The notes under the pieces: model-generated
The model's input: the letters and a program-made list of their open reading frames with translations, nothing else
What the model was told of the DNA's origin: nothing
Databases searched by the model: none
In this document: piece by piece, positions 37,480-47,194 of the stretch
Layout: the number at the start of each line of letters is the position of its first letter
Position numbering within the stretch: position 1 is the stretch's first letter
Position numbers and translations under genes: made by a program
DNA from: Paenibacillus guangzhouensis
GTDB taxonomy: Bacteria > Bacillota > Bacilli > Paenibacillales > Paenibacillaceae
DNA length: 64,000 nt
Assembly (NCBI RefSeq): GCF_009363075.1
Contig: NZ_CP045293.1
Coordinates: 4,756,001-4,820,000, forward strand
Reading direction: 5' to 3'

Positions 37480-37504
37480 GATTCCACTCTCCCTTTAGAT
37501 TATT

Positions 37505-37681
37505 TTATTTGTTGTGTAACCATTGCTGTATCCAGGGTATCAACCGCTGACCTAAATACATACCGGCAAGACCGAGCAGCCCCAAAAAAGGCGGTGCTGG
37601 CGAAGGGATCTTAAGCGATTGAAAAACAACGCCAATTACAATACCTGCAGCTAGAGCTAGAACCATAGAACCCATACTCAT
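37505..37681 (-). CDS. XapX domain protein
   Basis: A 58-residue membrane protein too short for most gene callers. It begins MSMGSMVLALAAG, contains the hallmark SLKIPSPAPPFLGLLGLAGM and ends WIQQWLHNK. Two helices flank the proline-rich turn. GAGGAG lies just before the ATG. The XapX family often lies beside amidohydrolases and isochorismatase-like hydrolases, as here, but its role is unknown. Confidence 0.85.
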   Translation of the reverse strand: MSMGSMVLALAAGIVIGVVFQSLKIPSPAPPFLGLLGLAGMYLGQRLIPWIQQWLHNK

Positions 37682-37962
37682 TTCTCCTCACTTATAATTG
37701 TTATGTTCTTACTAGATGCCTTCCATATAAGTCTAAAAGTCAACATTTTTACTAGCAATAAGGCTTTCTCTATAACAGCCATAGGAATTACTTATGCAAA
37801 TACGTTATAGAACTTTTGATATATATAGTTTTTTCCTATGAAATATATAGAAAACTGAAGATTGTTCGCACAGTTACATTTCAATAGACTGGGTACATGC
37901 AGCAGGATTTCCAATTTAGTAGGGCTGTTGTAATCATATCTGGAAAAGGTAGGGATCTTCGT

Positions 37963-38601
37963 ATGTTTAACGGGAAGACAGATTTACTTACGGCTGATAA
38001 CTCTGCAATTATTCTTGTAGACCACCAGCCTCAAATGCTCTTTGGTGTTCAAAGTGCAGACCGCCAAACCATCATTAACAATGCGGTTGGACTGGCCAAA
38101 ACAGCCAAAGTTTTCAATGCACCCATCATTCTTACGACTGTAGCTGCGGAAACATTCTCAGGCCCGATTCATCCGCATATTCAAGAAGTATTTCCAGACC
38201 ATAAACCGATTGACCGTACAACAATGAATTCTTGGGAAGACGAAAATTTCGTAGAAGCTGTGAAGAAAACAGGCCGTAAAAAGCTGATCATCGCAGCACT
38301 TTGGACGGAAGTTTGTCTTGCTTTCCCTGTAATTGCAGCCATCAAAGATGGATATGAAGTATACATTGTAACGGATGCTTCTGGTGGTTCGACGACGGAG
38401 GCGCATAACATGTCCATTCAACGCATGATACAAGCAGGAGCAATCCCCGTTACTTGGCAGGCTGTTCTGCTTGAGTACCAACGCGATTGGGCCCGTCAAG
38501 AAACCTATGACGCAGTTATGTCGATCGTTACGGAACACAGCGGAGCTTATGGTGCGGGTATTGTTTATGCCCAAACGATGTTTGGTGGCCACGGGGGATA
38601 A
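37963..38601 (+). CDS. isochorismatase-like hydrolase (YcaC type)
   Basis: A 212-residue cysteine hydrolase. The triad is visible: Asp in ILVDHQPQM, a Lys near KKLIIAA and Cys in LWTEVCLAFP; SGGSTTEAHNMSIQRM is typical for YcaC. Members are octameric and of uncertain substrate. The ATG at 37963 matches the family's usual length; the frame is open from 37897 without need. It is divergent from the XapX-amidohydrolase-CDGSH operon, so the pair may be co-regulated from the gap between them. Confidence 0.87.
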   Translation: MFNGKTDLLTADNSAIILVDHQPQMLFGVQSADRQTIINNAVGLAKTAKVFNAPIILTTVAAETFSGPIHPHIQEVFPDHKPIDRTTMNSWEDENFVEAVKKTGRKKLIIAALWTEVCLAFPVIAAIKDGYEVYIVTDASGGSTTEAHNMSIQRMIQAGAIPVTWQAVLLEYQRDWARQETYDAVMSIVTEHSGAYGAGIVYAQTMFGGHGG

Positions 38602-38705
38602 ACCTATTCATCCCAAAACAGTTTCATTTTTACTATCTTAGTTTGTGGAATATGCCTAAAGTGAGTGTACTATACTAAAACTAATTCTATAAGGAAGTGA
38701 TAAGC

Positions 38706-39545
38706 ATGGCTAAATTAACAGTAGGAACAGAAAACGGGCAACCCATTGAATTGTACTTTGAGGATTTTGGCGCAGGCAAACCTGTGATTTTAATCCATGG
38801 CTGGCCATTGAGCGGGCGCTCGTGGGAGAGTCAAGTTCCAGCGCTGATCGAAGCAGGTTACCGTGTGATTACCTATGACCGCCGCGGATTCGGACAATCC
38901 TCCCAACCGTGGAACGGTTACGACTATGATACGTTTGCGATGGATCTCGACAAGCTAATTAAACATCTAGACCTTAAGAATGTAACACTGGTCGGATTTT
39001 CGATGGGTGGCGGAGAGGTTGCCCGTTACGTTGGCACATACGGAACAAGCCGTGTCGAAAAAGCCGTATTGGCTGCTGCGGTTCCGCCATTCTTTTATAA
39101 ATCTGACGAGCATCCGGAGGGCGGACTAGATGAAGCCGCCATTCAGGGCTTCCAGGACGGTTTGAAAAAAGACCGTATCGCCTTCCTTGACGGCTTCAGT
39201 CACAATTTCTTTAAAGCAGGGGATAGAACCGACCTGGTAAGCGAGTCCTTCCGTGCTTACAACCTTGATATTGCTTCTTATGCTTCGCCTAAGGGGACGC
39301 TGGATTGCACTGATGCCTTCGGCCGGACGGATTTCCGTGGCGATTTGGCGAAATTTGATATCCCATTGCTTGTTATCCATGGCGATTCCGATGCGATCGT
39401 GCCGCTTGAGGTAAGTGGTCAACTCTCCCACGAAGCTGTTGCAGGCAGTCAACTCGTCGTAATTGAAGGTGGACCACATGGTCTGAACGCAACTCATCCT
39501 GAAGAATTCAATACCGCTTTGATTCACTTTCTTAATACGAAATGA
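38706..39545 (+). CDS. alpha/beta hydrolase, non-haem chloroperoxidase type
   Basis: A 279-residue hydrolase. Catalytic Ser in VGFSMGGGEV, Asp in HGDSDAIVP, His in GGPHGLN, and the HGWPLSGRSWE oxyanion loop. Members are esterases and perhydrolases that can form peracids from peroxide. AAGGAAGTG lies six bases before the ATG. Likely part of the neighbouring stress and detoxification set. Confidence 0.88.
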   Translation: MAKLTVGTENGQPIELYFEDFGAGKPVILIHGWPLSGRSWESQVPALIEAGYRVITYDRRGFGQSSQPWNGYDYDTFAMDLDKLIKHLDLKNVTLVGFSMGGGEVARYVGTYGTSRVEKAVLAAAVPPFFYKSDEHPEGGLDEAAIQGFQDGLKKDRIAFLDGFSHNFFKAGDRTDLVSESFRAYNLDIASYASPKGTLDCTDAFGRTDFRGDLAKFDIPLLVIHGDSDAIVPLEVSGQLSHEAVAGSQLVVIEGGPHGLNATHPEEFNTALIHFLNTK

Positions 39546-39605
39546 ATGTACAGTCACGGGAATCATCAGTTCGTGTGAACTGTGCCCCACAAGAAGGACA
39601 CTTTG

Positions 39606-39637
39606 AAAAAAAAATGACCCGCTTGTGGGTCATTTTT
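39606..39637. terminator. bidirectional terminator
   Basis: AAAAATGACCC and GGGTCATTTTT arms between the chloroperoxidase-like gene and the YesN-type gene. Confidence 0.88.
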
Positions 39638-39669
39638 ATATTAATCTAGGAAAGGATGAGGAGCGAGAC

Positions 39670-41247
39670 TTAGGATTCGAATATCGAGGCTTGGGTTTCA
39701 AACAGTCTTCTCTGGCTTCGGAATTCCAGCGCTGTGATGCCTTCGGTATCCTTGAATATTCTCGTAAAATGCTTCACATTTTCGAATCCAACCTGATCAC
39801 TGATTTCGTACACCTTCAAATCGGAGTGCACCAGCAGTTCCTTCGCCTTGTCCAACCTTAACCGGCGAACATAGCTCGAGAAACTCTCACCGTTATATTC
39901 CTGGAAGGCATGGCTGAAATACGAATAATTGAGTGAGAAATGGTTGGACACGACCGCCATGTTCAAATCGTCGGCATAATGCGTCTGCAAGTAGGTGAGA
40001 ACTTTTTGCATCGTATTTTGTTCGGTCGGCGCTTGCTCTCTCCGATCTTGGATGAACCGATCCAGATGATCGAGAAGCTGCTCAACAGCTGTGTAATAAT
40101 CTTCAAATCGATCGAAGTTTCCGATATGACCAACATAGGCGTACGTCCTTAATAACCCGAGTACCTTATGCCCGTAGATGCGAAACAGCTTGTCGAACAG
40201 CTCCTCGTTGAGCAACTGGCTAATACGTTCCAGATAGCCGATCTCACAGCTGCTAATAATGCGAACATCGAGGATTTGATCGAGTAGCAGTTTGATTTCA
40301 TCCCCGCGTCCCATTCCGATGAGATTCAATATTCGTTGAACCAAATCAACAGGAACAATATGTCGCTCATTGCGTTCGCTTATGCTGATATAGTCCAGCA
40401 CATCGAGTTCTGGAAGCAGAATACCGTATTTCAAGGTTTGCTTCACTTGACTGTATGCCCACCTTATTTGCTCTATCCCTTGAACTGAATCACTAATCGC
40501 AATTCGCAGCTGCGAATCAAATGCACGCAACCTCCACCGTTCAGCCAACTGGTAGAACATAACCGGATCGCGTGCGATCATAATCGTTCCGCCTTTCCCA
40601 TCACGCGCGAGCCTCCAATCCACATGCCCTTGTAACAGCTCAGCGATTTGATTCCTGAAAGAAACAGCATCCGTATTGCTAGACTGTGATCCTCCACCGC
40701 GTCGCGTAAGTAAGCCCAGCGTATATCCTGCATTCAACCAACTTAAGTCGGCCTGCTTCAGCTTGATTTGTGTTAATCCATCACCAGCATCCTCCTGGGT
40801 TAAATGCAGGGTAACTAACTCGGCAGCAAAAAGGCCGGCATCTTCGCCCGCCTTGTCTGCTCGCTCTCCTCTCATCCCTATGTCCCGCATTAATCGCTCC
40901 AGGACGGCAAACAACTCCTCCCGCACCACTGGCTTTATGAGATAATCCTTCACAGCACAGCGGATCGCTTTCTGCGCATATACGAAGTCATTATAGCCAG
41001 ACAGCAATACAACCTCGGGTTTCACCGGATGTTCTTGCAGCTGCTCGAGCAGTTCGATCCCATCCATTATTGGCATTCGGATATCCGTGAACATAATATC
41101 CACAGGCTCCTGGCGAAGCAGTTCCAACGCTTCTTGTCCATTCTCGGCAAATTGGTAACTGAACAGATTAGGAAACTGTCTCTCAATTACCGATTGCAAG
41201 CCTCTCCGAATGATTTTCTCGTCGTCGACGATCAGCAAGCTAATCAT
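39670..41247 (-). CDS. YesN-type response regulator with AraC DNA-binding domain
   Basis: A 525-residue regulator. Receiver domain (1-120) with Asp8-Asp9, phosphoacceptor Asp55 in FTDIRMP and Lys in YLIKPV; a long middle domain; AraC helix-turn-helix in the last 105 residues (VSNHFSLNYSYFSHAFQEYNG). It overlaps the kinase gene by eight bases. The pair probably regulates a sugar uptake system whose permeases are not in this window. Confidence 0.9.
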   Translation of the reverse strand: MISLLIVDDEKIIRRGLQSVIERQFPNLFSYQFAENGQEALELLRQEPVDIMFTDIRMPIMDGIELLEQLQEHPVKPEVVLLSGYNDFVYAQKAIRCAVKDYLIKPVVREELFAVLERLMRDIGMRGERADKAGEDAGLFAAELVTLHLTQEDAGDGLTQIKLKQADLSWLNAGYTLGLLTRRGGGSQSSNTDAVSFRNQIAELLQGHVDWRLARDGKGGTIMIARDPVMFYQLAERWRLRAFDSQLRIAISDSVQGIEQIRWAYSQVKQTLKYGILLPELDVLDYISISERNERHIVPVDLVQRILNLIGMGRGDEIKLLLDQILDVRIISSCEIGYLERISQLLNEELFDKLFRIYGHKVLGLLRTYAYVGHIGNFDRFEDYYTAVEQLLDHLDRFIQDRREQAPTEQNTMQKVLTYLQTHYADDLNMAVVSNHFSLNYSYFSHAFQEYNGESFSSYVRRLRLDKAKELLVHSDLKVYEISDQVGFENVKHFTRIFKDTEGITALEFRSQRRLFETQASIFES

Positions 41248-43141
41248 AGATGTCCACTCCCTCTCCCATGACCCGATACGGCAAAGTCATGACTATGCGT
41301 GTATAGCTTCCTTCCTGACTCTCGATCTGAATCCCATATTCTGCCCCATAACTCATTACAAAACGTTGGTCCACATTGCGCAGACCGATTCCATTGCTGT
41401 CCTGGTTATCTTTGCGAACAAATAATTGCCTGACATCCTGGTAAGCGGATTCTTCCATTCGCAGCATTCGATTCAATAAGCCCAGCGTCTCTTCCGGTAT
41501 GCCGCAGCCGCTGTCAGCGATCTCTATGATACAAGCCTGGTCACGCCGGACGGCAGAAATCGTAATGACAAGATCTCCGTCGCTGGAATGCATGCATCTC
41601 ATCCCATGCTTGATTGCATTCTCGACTGCGGGCTGCAGTGACATTTTGAGAGATTCCTGCTTGAGGCATTCCGGTGCAATCGACAATCGGAGATCAAGCC
41701 TTCCATCATAACGGATGTTCATGACGGAAACATAATGCTGGACCTGCTGAATCTCATCGCTGAGCATCACGTGATCCCGCTTCCATTCCATCGAATACCG
41801 CATCATACCGCCTAGCGAGATCATGATATCCGATATGAGGTACTGCCCTTCAATTTCCGCCAGCATCCTGACGTTTTCCAGCGTATTGTAGAGAAAGTGG
41901 GAATCTATCTGGTTCTTCAGCGCCCGAAGCTCGGCTTCTTTGCCTGCCGCCTGCCTGGCTGCCTGCTCTTGAATGAGCTCGTTAATCTTCAAAATAAGCT
42001 CGCGGTAATGAAAGCCCAGCTCTCCTACCTCATCGGTACCGGTAATCGGCGGAAGCCCGACGTTGAAGTTGCCGCTTCTTATCTGTTGCATCGATTCTCT
42101 TAACGCCTTAAGTCTGCGCAAAATGATCGCCTGCATCGAGTAAGATAGCAATATGAGAAATACCACTAGTAACGAAATGAGTACAATATAACGAACTTTT
42201 GAATGGTTAATGACTTCAATCGTGTCCGCAAGACTAACCATATTGACCAGATGTACGTCGATCGATGGAATGTAGCTCTGAAATGCCAAGTAGGATTGTC
42301 CATCAACCTTGAACTGTACCGTCTCGTAATCTGTATTACTCGTCAGGTTCACGCTGTTCATTAATTGCTCCGCGCTGTGCCGCCCGAACACAGGTGAAGC
42401 CCTCAAGCTGAATACCTGTCCGTTCCTTGCAACTACGATCAGCTGGGAGTTCATGTCCTGCACACTACTGAACGTTCGAGAGAAGAAATTCGACAGCTTC
42501 ATCGATATCTCTAAAATGCCGTTATGTGCTCTGTTGTCCGCATATTTGAATTCCTGCAAGTACGTCATGAAGGGCTCATTCGGCGATGGTTCGGATGGCG
42601 CATCGGTGAGGGCGACGTTATCCTGTATCTCCCACCAGGGCGAACCGCTCTGCTTCATCACCTCATCATGCCAAGTCTTGTCCTGAATACGTGATTCCTG
42701 TAGGATGACTGGCCAAATCTCATTCACATAATGGTTGTCCGTGAACAACCGGACATTCGCAATTCGTGGATTGTTGAACAGAAAATATTGGAAGTTGTTG
42801 ACCACATCATTCTTAATATGAAGAACACGCGCTGTATCCTGAATTTGTTCAATTTGCAGATAATTGTTCATTTCCCGATTGGATAACGCGAGCTGACCGG
42901 TCCATCCCATCAGTTCCATGTTGTTCTCAATGTTTATCTTCTCGACTGCCAGCACATTCTCGCTGTTCTTCGTCAATTCTTCCATCGCCTTTGCGGACTC
43001 TTCATTGAGCGTATACCAGGAGAATAGAATAACCGGTATGAAGATAACGAACACAAATGACAGAATCAGTTTGACTTGAAGCGAAAGTTTAAACGTAAAT
43101 GCACGTATCCCCAATAACCATCGGATTGCCGCGTATCCCAT
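41240..43141 (-). CDS. YesM-type sensor histidine kinase
   Basis: A 633-residue kinase. A helix at about 20-42, a long extracellular dCache-like region, a second helix near 300-322, HAMP, then a His_kinase domain with the LKNQIDSHFLYNTLENVRML phosphoacceptor region and an ATPase with NAIKHG and DSGCGI. The ATG at 43141 is chosen because AGGAGG lies ten bases upstream; the GTG four codons earlier lies within that site. Directly downstream of a binding lipoprotein gene. Confidence 0.9.
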   Translation of the reverse strand: MGYAAIRWLLGIRAFTFKLSLQVKLILSFVFVIFIPVILFSWYTLNEESAKAMEELTKNSENVLAVEKINIENNMELMGWTGQLALSNREMNNYLQIEQIQDTARVLHIKNDVVNNFQYFLFNNPRIANVRLFTDNHYVNEIWPVILQESRIQDKTWHDEVMKQSGSPWWEIQDNVALTDAPSEPSPNEPFMTYLQEFKYADNRAHNGILEISMKLSNFFSRTFSSVQDMNSQLIVVARNGQVFSLRASPVFGRHSAEQLMNSVNLTSNTDYETVQFKVDGQSYLAFQSYIPSIDVHLVNMVSLADTIEVINHSKVRYIVLISLLVVFLILLSYSMQAIILRRLKALRESMQQIRSGNFNVGLPPITGTDEVGELGFHYRELILKINELIQEQAARQAAGKEAELRALKNQIDSHFLYNTLENVRMLAEIEGQYLISDIMISLGGMMRYSMEWKRDHVMLSDEIQQVQHYVSVMNIRYDGRLDLRLSIAPECLKQESLKMSLQPAVENAIKHGMRCMHSSDGDLVITISAVRRDQACIIEIADSGCGIPEETLGLLNRMLRMEESAYQDVRQLFVRKDNQDSNGIGLRNVDQRFVMSYGAEYGIQIESQEGSYTRIVMTLPYRVMGEGVDIYD

Positions 43142-43176
43142 CTCCTGTTTCACCTCCTGCTGCTTCCTCTATAGGA

Positions 43177-44877
43177 CTATTGATTGAGCGACGACTTCAG
43201 CTTCCGTATATTTCGTTCATAGGCTGCTTGGCGGCTAGCAAGGATGGCTTCATACTCAGGATCCTCGGTAGTGCTCTTCATGAACTCGGCGAACAGTCGA
43301 TCGAATTCAGCATCCGACCCCGCCATCAACAGCTTCGGTAGCGTCTCGGCCCAGAGCCGTGTGTTTCTTTCTAACGCAATACCTTCCTTCGTCGTCGGGT
43401 CCGGATCCAGATTTTCGAACTCGGTCATACTGATCGTCTTTCCCCTCGTCCAATCGGCAATTTGTTTGGAAGGCTCTGCATCCATCCCCGTCATCCATGT
43501 TAGATTCATGTTCGTATCCATTAGCATCCAGTACATATAATCACCGCCATATTTGCTATCGAACGCTTTACGGTCGGTGTTGAGCAGATGCATGACCTCT
43601 GGCAGGAACTGATCTTTGCCGTCTATCGTATCGTAGGTAACGCCCTTCTCTCCTAAGAACAGATCCTTGTTTCCCTCTTGGCTGAGCAAATAGCTGAGGA
43701 AGGCGATTGCCCGCTTCTTATTCTTGACGTTCTTCGAAATGAGCGTCACCGTCCAACCGGAGACGCCATTTCCTGCAAGTGTTGGCGTATCATGCGCATC
43801 ATTCGCCGGACCATCAATCGCGATATACACCTTGTTCGGGTCCTTCTGATACAACGCTTGGTTAATCTCTGAAAAATCAGACCACTGATACATCATGGCA
43901 AAATAGCGCCCTTGTGATATTTTTTCATCCTTTTCCAATCTTTTTTCATCAATATAGACATCTGTCGGCATCAGCCCGTCCTCATTCGCTTGGCGGAACA
44001 CCTTCAGCCATTTCAGATAGGTTGGATCGCTTCGACGATCGTACAGTTTGCCGTTTTTCTGCTGCGGAATTGCTAGGAAATCCTGAAGATACGATTCCAG
44101 CGAGTAGTTGCCGGTTTCCGTAAATTCATGCAGGCCGATTGGAATGAGCGGCTGGCCGTCCACTTCCGGAAACTTCTCCTTCGCAGCCTTCAGCGCACCG
44201 AGAAACCCTTCCGGCGTACTCATATCCGGCTTCCCAAGTGCTTCATACATGTCTTTCCGAACAACAAAGGTCTGATTAGACGTAAAAAGCTGACCATATT
44301 TTCGATAATCCGCAGGGGATGAAGATGCATTCGGGTAGCTATATACATTGCCGTCAGCCTGTGTAAACCAGCTAAGCTTCACGGGGTCTGCGACTTTAAA
44401 GAAATAAGGATCATACTGATCCGCTAGCTCATTCAATGGAAGCACCATGTCTCCATTGATCATCTTCATCACGGAATCCTCATACCAGCCTAGCGTGATG
44501 AAATCAGGGAGCGACCTTGCTGCCATCATCGTGTTGAGCTTCTCGCTGGCTTCGCCAGCAGGCACGATAAAGTTCAAGCTGACGCCCGTCTTCTTCGTTA
44601 TATAATCGGAAACGACGTTTCCTCCCCACTTGTTGGTGAACCAATCGAAGTTGATATACCAGTCAAACGTAATTGGTGTCGTGTCCAGCTTCCAGGCAGG
44701 CTCATCCGGAGAAGGCTTCGATTGAGAAGCATCTGCCTTCATGAGATTGGCGTTCGAGTTCGTATGATCCTTAGCAGTGCCATTGCTCGATGTGCCAGTG
44801 TTCCCAGAACAAGCTACTAACGTCCAACACATCAGCAGTGCTAGTAACAGCCTTACTGATTTACGCATTTTACCCAT
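43177..44877 (-). CDS. solute-binding lipoprotein linked to YesM/YesN
   Basis: A 566-residue family-1 binding protein with lipoprotein signal (basic start, hydrophobic core, lipobox LVAC). The mature part has the two-lobed fold (TTPITFDWYINFDWFTNKWGG near the start). AAGGAG lies before the ATG. No permease or ATPase gene is adjacent; instead it is first in an operon with a kinase and regulator. It may act as an accessory sensor or be shared with a remote importer. Confidence 0.85.
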   Translation of the reverse strand: MGKMRKSVRLLLALLMCWTLVACSGNTGTSSNGTAKDHTNSNANLMKADASQSKPSPDEPAWKLDTTPITFDWYINFDWFTNKWGGNVVSDYITKKTGVSLNFIVPAGEASEKLNTMMAARSLPDFITLGWYEDSVMKMINGDMVLPLNELADQYDPYFFKVADPVKLSWFTQADGNVYSYPNASSSPADYRKYGQLFTSNQTFVVRKDMYEALGKPDMSTPEGFLGALKAAKEKFPEVDGQPLIPIGLHEFTETGNYSLESYLQDFLAIPQQKNGKLYDRRSDPTYLKWLKVFRQANEDGLMPTDVYIDEKRLEKDEKISQGRYFAMMYQWSDFSEINQALYQKDPNKVYIAIDGPANDAHDTPTLAGNGVSGWTVTLISKNVKNKKRAIAFLSYLLSQEGNKDLFLGEKGVTYDTIDGKDQFLPEVMHLLNTDRKAFDSKYGGDYMYWMLMDTNMNLTWMTGMDAEPSKQIADWTRGKTISMTEFENLDPDPTTKEGIALERNTRLWAETLPKLLMAGSDAEFDRLFAEFMKSTTEDPEYEAILASRQAAYERNIRKLKSSLNQ

Positions 44878-44940
44878 TCATAATTCTCCTTTGTCTGTGC
44901 AGTGGTGAACTTAATATCCTATTATTGTGATATACCTCCT

Positions 44941-44960
44941 AGCGTAAGTAGGCTTACGCT
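44941..44960. promoter_or_regulatory. inverted repeat downstream of the SBP promoter
   Basis: AGCGTAAG-TAGG-CTTACGCT, perfect 8-bp arms, placed just after the -10 of the SBP-YesM-YesN operon. Candidate operator. Confidence 0.5.
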
Positions 44961-44972
44961 GTTTAGAAGCCT

Positions 44973-45000
44973 AGTATAAAGGTTAATGCAAAGAAGTGAA
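44973..45000 (-). promoter_or_regulatory. candidate promoter of the SBP-YesM-YesN operon
   Basis: TTCACT (44995-45000) and TATACT (44973-44978) on the minus strand are 16 bases apart. Confidence 0.45.
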
Positions 45001-45113
45001 AGAGCTCGCACTCATATAATATGTAGGTCAGATTTCCTATGCCGACAACGCGAATAAGCGAGCACGACAAGGAAATTTCCCCGTCTTGACTCGCTTTTGT
45101 TAGCTATGATGTT

Positions 45114-45203
45114 CTAGTTATGATTCATAATCTCCAGCATCGTAAAACGCTTTTCCCAAATAACAAGTGCCCCTATCAGTACGATGTAGCCTGCCAACTT
45201 TTG
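45114..45203 (-). pseudogene. possible C-terminal remnant of a membrane protein
   Basis: Right behind the LysR stop a frame of about 29 codons, ending in TAG, reads KLAGYIVLIGALVIWEKRF, like the last helix of a transporter. No start or upstream part exists. The 329-base gap (44878-45206) holds this, the SBP promoter and the inverted repeat; nothing else is seen. Confidence 0.25.
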
Positions 45204-45206
45204 TGA

Positions 45207-46067
45207 TTATTCTAGAAAAAAATCGATACATTTCTGAATAGAAGGATTATTGTCATGATACTTTTTAAAAATAAGCTTGACCTCACGAATAGGCGTTGGA
45301 CTTACGAGACGAATCATTTTCAATTGCTGGCCAGAAAAGTTTCCAATTAAAGAAGTAGGCAAAATAGCTACCCCCATCTTATGCAGTACCATAGCAAGAA
45401 GAATTGCCGTGGAATCTGACACAAACTTTGATTGCAAGGATTTGACGATTTTAGTGCTGAATGTATGAAGATGCCCAATTAAACTTATATCCCCAACAAA
45501 TAAGGAAGATTCTAAATCTTCTAGCTCCTGAAAAGAAACAAAGGTTCGATCTGCCCATGGATGATCCGCATAAACGACCAATGCTTGTTCTTCTTTATAC
45601 AGGTGCAGCATATGAATTTCTTTATTTGGTTTATAATTGTCAGTAATGCCAATATCGATACTACTATTCAATAATTGCTGTGATGTATTTTCTGCACTGA
45701 CAAATTTTAATGTAATATCAGGATACTGTTCATTGAATTTCAAAAAACGGGGTACTAAACAAAAAAAGTCCATGGGCGAAATGCCTATCGAAAGTTTATT
45801 TGCCCGAGCATTGCGTAACTCGTAAGTTTCTTTCTTCGATTCTTCAATGAGCCTCATCACGGAAAGAGCTTTTTCGTAAAGTATTTCTCCGTCAGCTGTA
45901 ATCTTTACCCCCCTACCAACTCTCTCAAACAAAGGAGTTCCAACCTCTACCTCTAGAAAGCGGATCTGTTGACTTAAAGTAGGTTGAGAAATCATTAAAA
46001 CTTCTGCAGCCTTAGTAAAGCTTCCTTCTTTGCAAATTTGAATGAAACATTCTAGTTGCCTGAACAT
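45207..46067 (-). CDS. LysR-family regulator (second of pair)
   Basis: A 286-residue regulator: N-terminal winged helix (GSFTKAAEVLMISQPTLSQQIRFLE) and a C-terminal two-lobed effector domain (SIGISPMDFFCLVPRF). It overlaps the first LysR gene by 16 bases and is a clear paralogue of it. GAGGTG lies eight bases before the ATG. Target and inducer are unknown; the usual divergent target gene is not seen. Confidence 0.88.
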   Translation of the reverse strand: MFRQLECFIQICKEGSFTKAAEVLMISQPTLSQQIRFLEVEVGTPLFERVGRGVKITADGEILYEKALSVMRLIEESKKETYELRNARANKLSIGISPMDFFCLVPRFLKFNEQYPDITLKFVSAENTSQQLLNSSIDIGITDNYKPNKEIHMLHLYKEEQALVVYADHPWADRTFVSFQELEDLESSLFVGDISLIGHLHTFSTKIVKSLQSKFVSDSTAILLAMVLHKMGVAILPTSLIGNFSGQQLKMIRLVSPTPIREVKLIFKKYHDNNPSIQKCIDFFLE

Positions 46068-46951
46068 AAAAGATTCACCTCAACCTCTCTTACATATGAA
46101 TCCATCTCTTGAATGAATATGCGTGCAGTGGGCCTCATCGTAACGGAATTAAGATATACAAGAGATATATCCCAACAAGGAATATGGCCTTCTAATTTGA
46201 CAATACGCAAAGAATCGTCCCATAGGCTTTCGAGTAAAGACGTTGGTATAAGAGCTGCTCCAAGTCCTTGACGAACCCCATGAATCAATACTGAAGTGGA
46301 GGACGTTTCTATTATCGACTTCAAGGTAAAGCCACAAGAGAAACAATACATGTCAATTAATGATTTGTTTTGTTCTCGGAACATGATCGAATTCATTTGC
46401 TTCAAAGATCGAAAAGGAATCGAAGATCTTTCGGCCAAAGGATGTTCTGAGTGAATCAATAGCGCCATTTCTTGTCTGTACAAATAAGTCGAAATGACCG
46501 AAGCATCAGAAATCGGATATGCAGTGATTCCAATGTCTATCCTTTGTTCCAAAACTTTATTCTCGACATCCTCTGCATCGATAATTTTTAATAATATATT
46601 CGGGTACTTTTGGTGAAATCTCATAAAGTAAGGAGCAAGATATTCAAGTTCAGCAGGACAACATCCAATAGAAATTGTTTCTCTCGATTTATTGTTTCGG
46701 CCATTTATTTCATATCGCGCCTCCTCAAGAAGATGCATAATTGCGTTGCCCTTATTCAAGAGAATTTTTCCCGCTTCCGTTACTTCCACTCCCCTACTTA
46801 CCCGATCGAACAATTGAATATTATATTCATCTTCCAAAACCCGCATTTGTTGACTCAGTGTAGGCTGAGTCACACCTAATTCCTCTTTGGCTTTAGTGAA
46901 GCTTCCTGATTTGCAAATTTGAATAAAATATTCAAGCTGGCGCAATTCCAC
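46052..46951 (-). CDS. LysR-family regulator (first of pair)
   Basis: A 299-residue regulator with the same layout as the next gene: DNA-binding segment GSFTKAKEELGVTQPTLSQQ and an effector domain beginning ISIGCCPAELEYL. GTG start after AAGGGGGG. Two tandem, overlapping LysR paralogues suggest a recent duplication and possibly a mixed dimer. AT-rich compared with the flanking genes. Confidence 0.88.
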   Translation of the reverse strand: MELRQLEYFIQICKSGSFTKAKEELGVTQPTLSQQMRVLEDEYNIQLFDRVSRGVEVTEAGKILLNKGNAIMHLLEEARYEINGRNNKSRETISIGCCPAELEYLAPYFMRFHQKYPNILLKIIDAEDVENKVLEQRIDIGITAYPISDASVISTYLYRQEMALLIHSEHPLAERSSIPFRSLKQMNSIMFREQNKSLIDMYCFSCGFTLKSIIETSSTSVLIHGVRQGLGAALIPTSLLESLWDDSLRIVKLEGHIPCWDISLVYLNSVTMRPTARIFIQEMDSYVREVEVNLLCSGN

Positions 46952-47194
46952 AGTGTATCCCCCCTTAGTTAATCCAGATTAATAGGAAAGTGAAAACTTC
47001 CACCGGTTCATCGTCTGTCCGAACCGAGCGAAGCGGAGTGATGGAGGGAGGGCGGCGGTGTGCTGCACCACTCCATTCCCCTACCCCTATGCCCTTTGCT
47101 TACTTTCCCTAATCGTCTGAGATAGCAGTTCGTGAAGCTTGGCTATTCGTCGTTGTCATTTCGCAATTCATCAAAAAATTTGCCTTTCTAGCCT

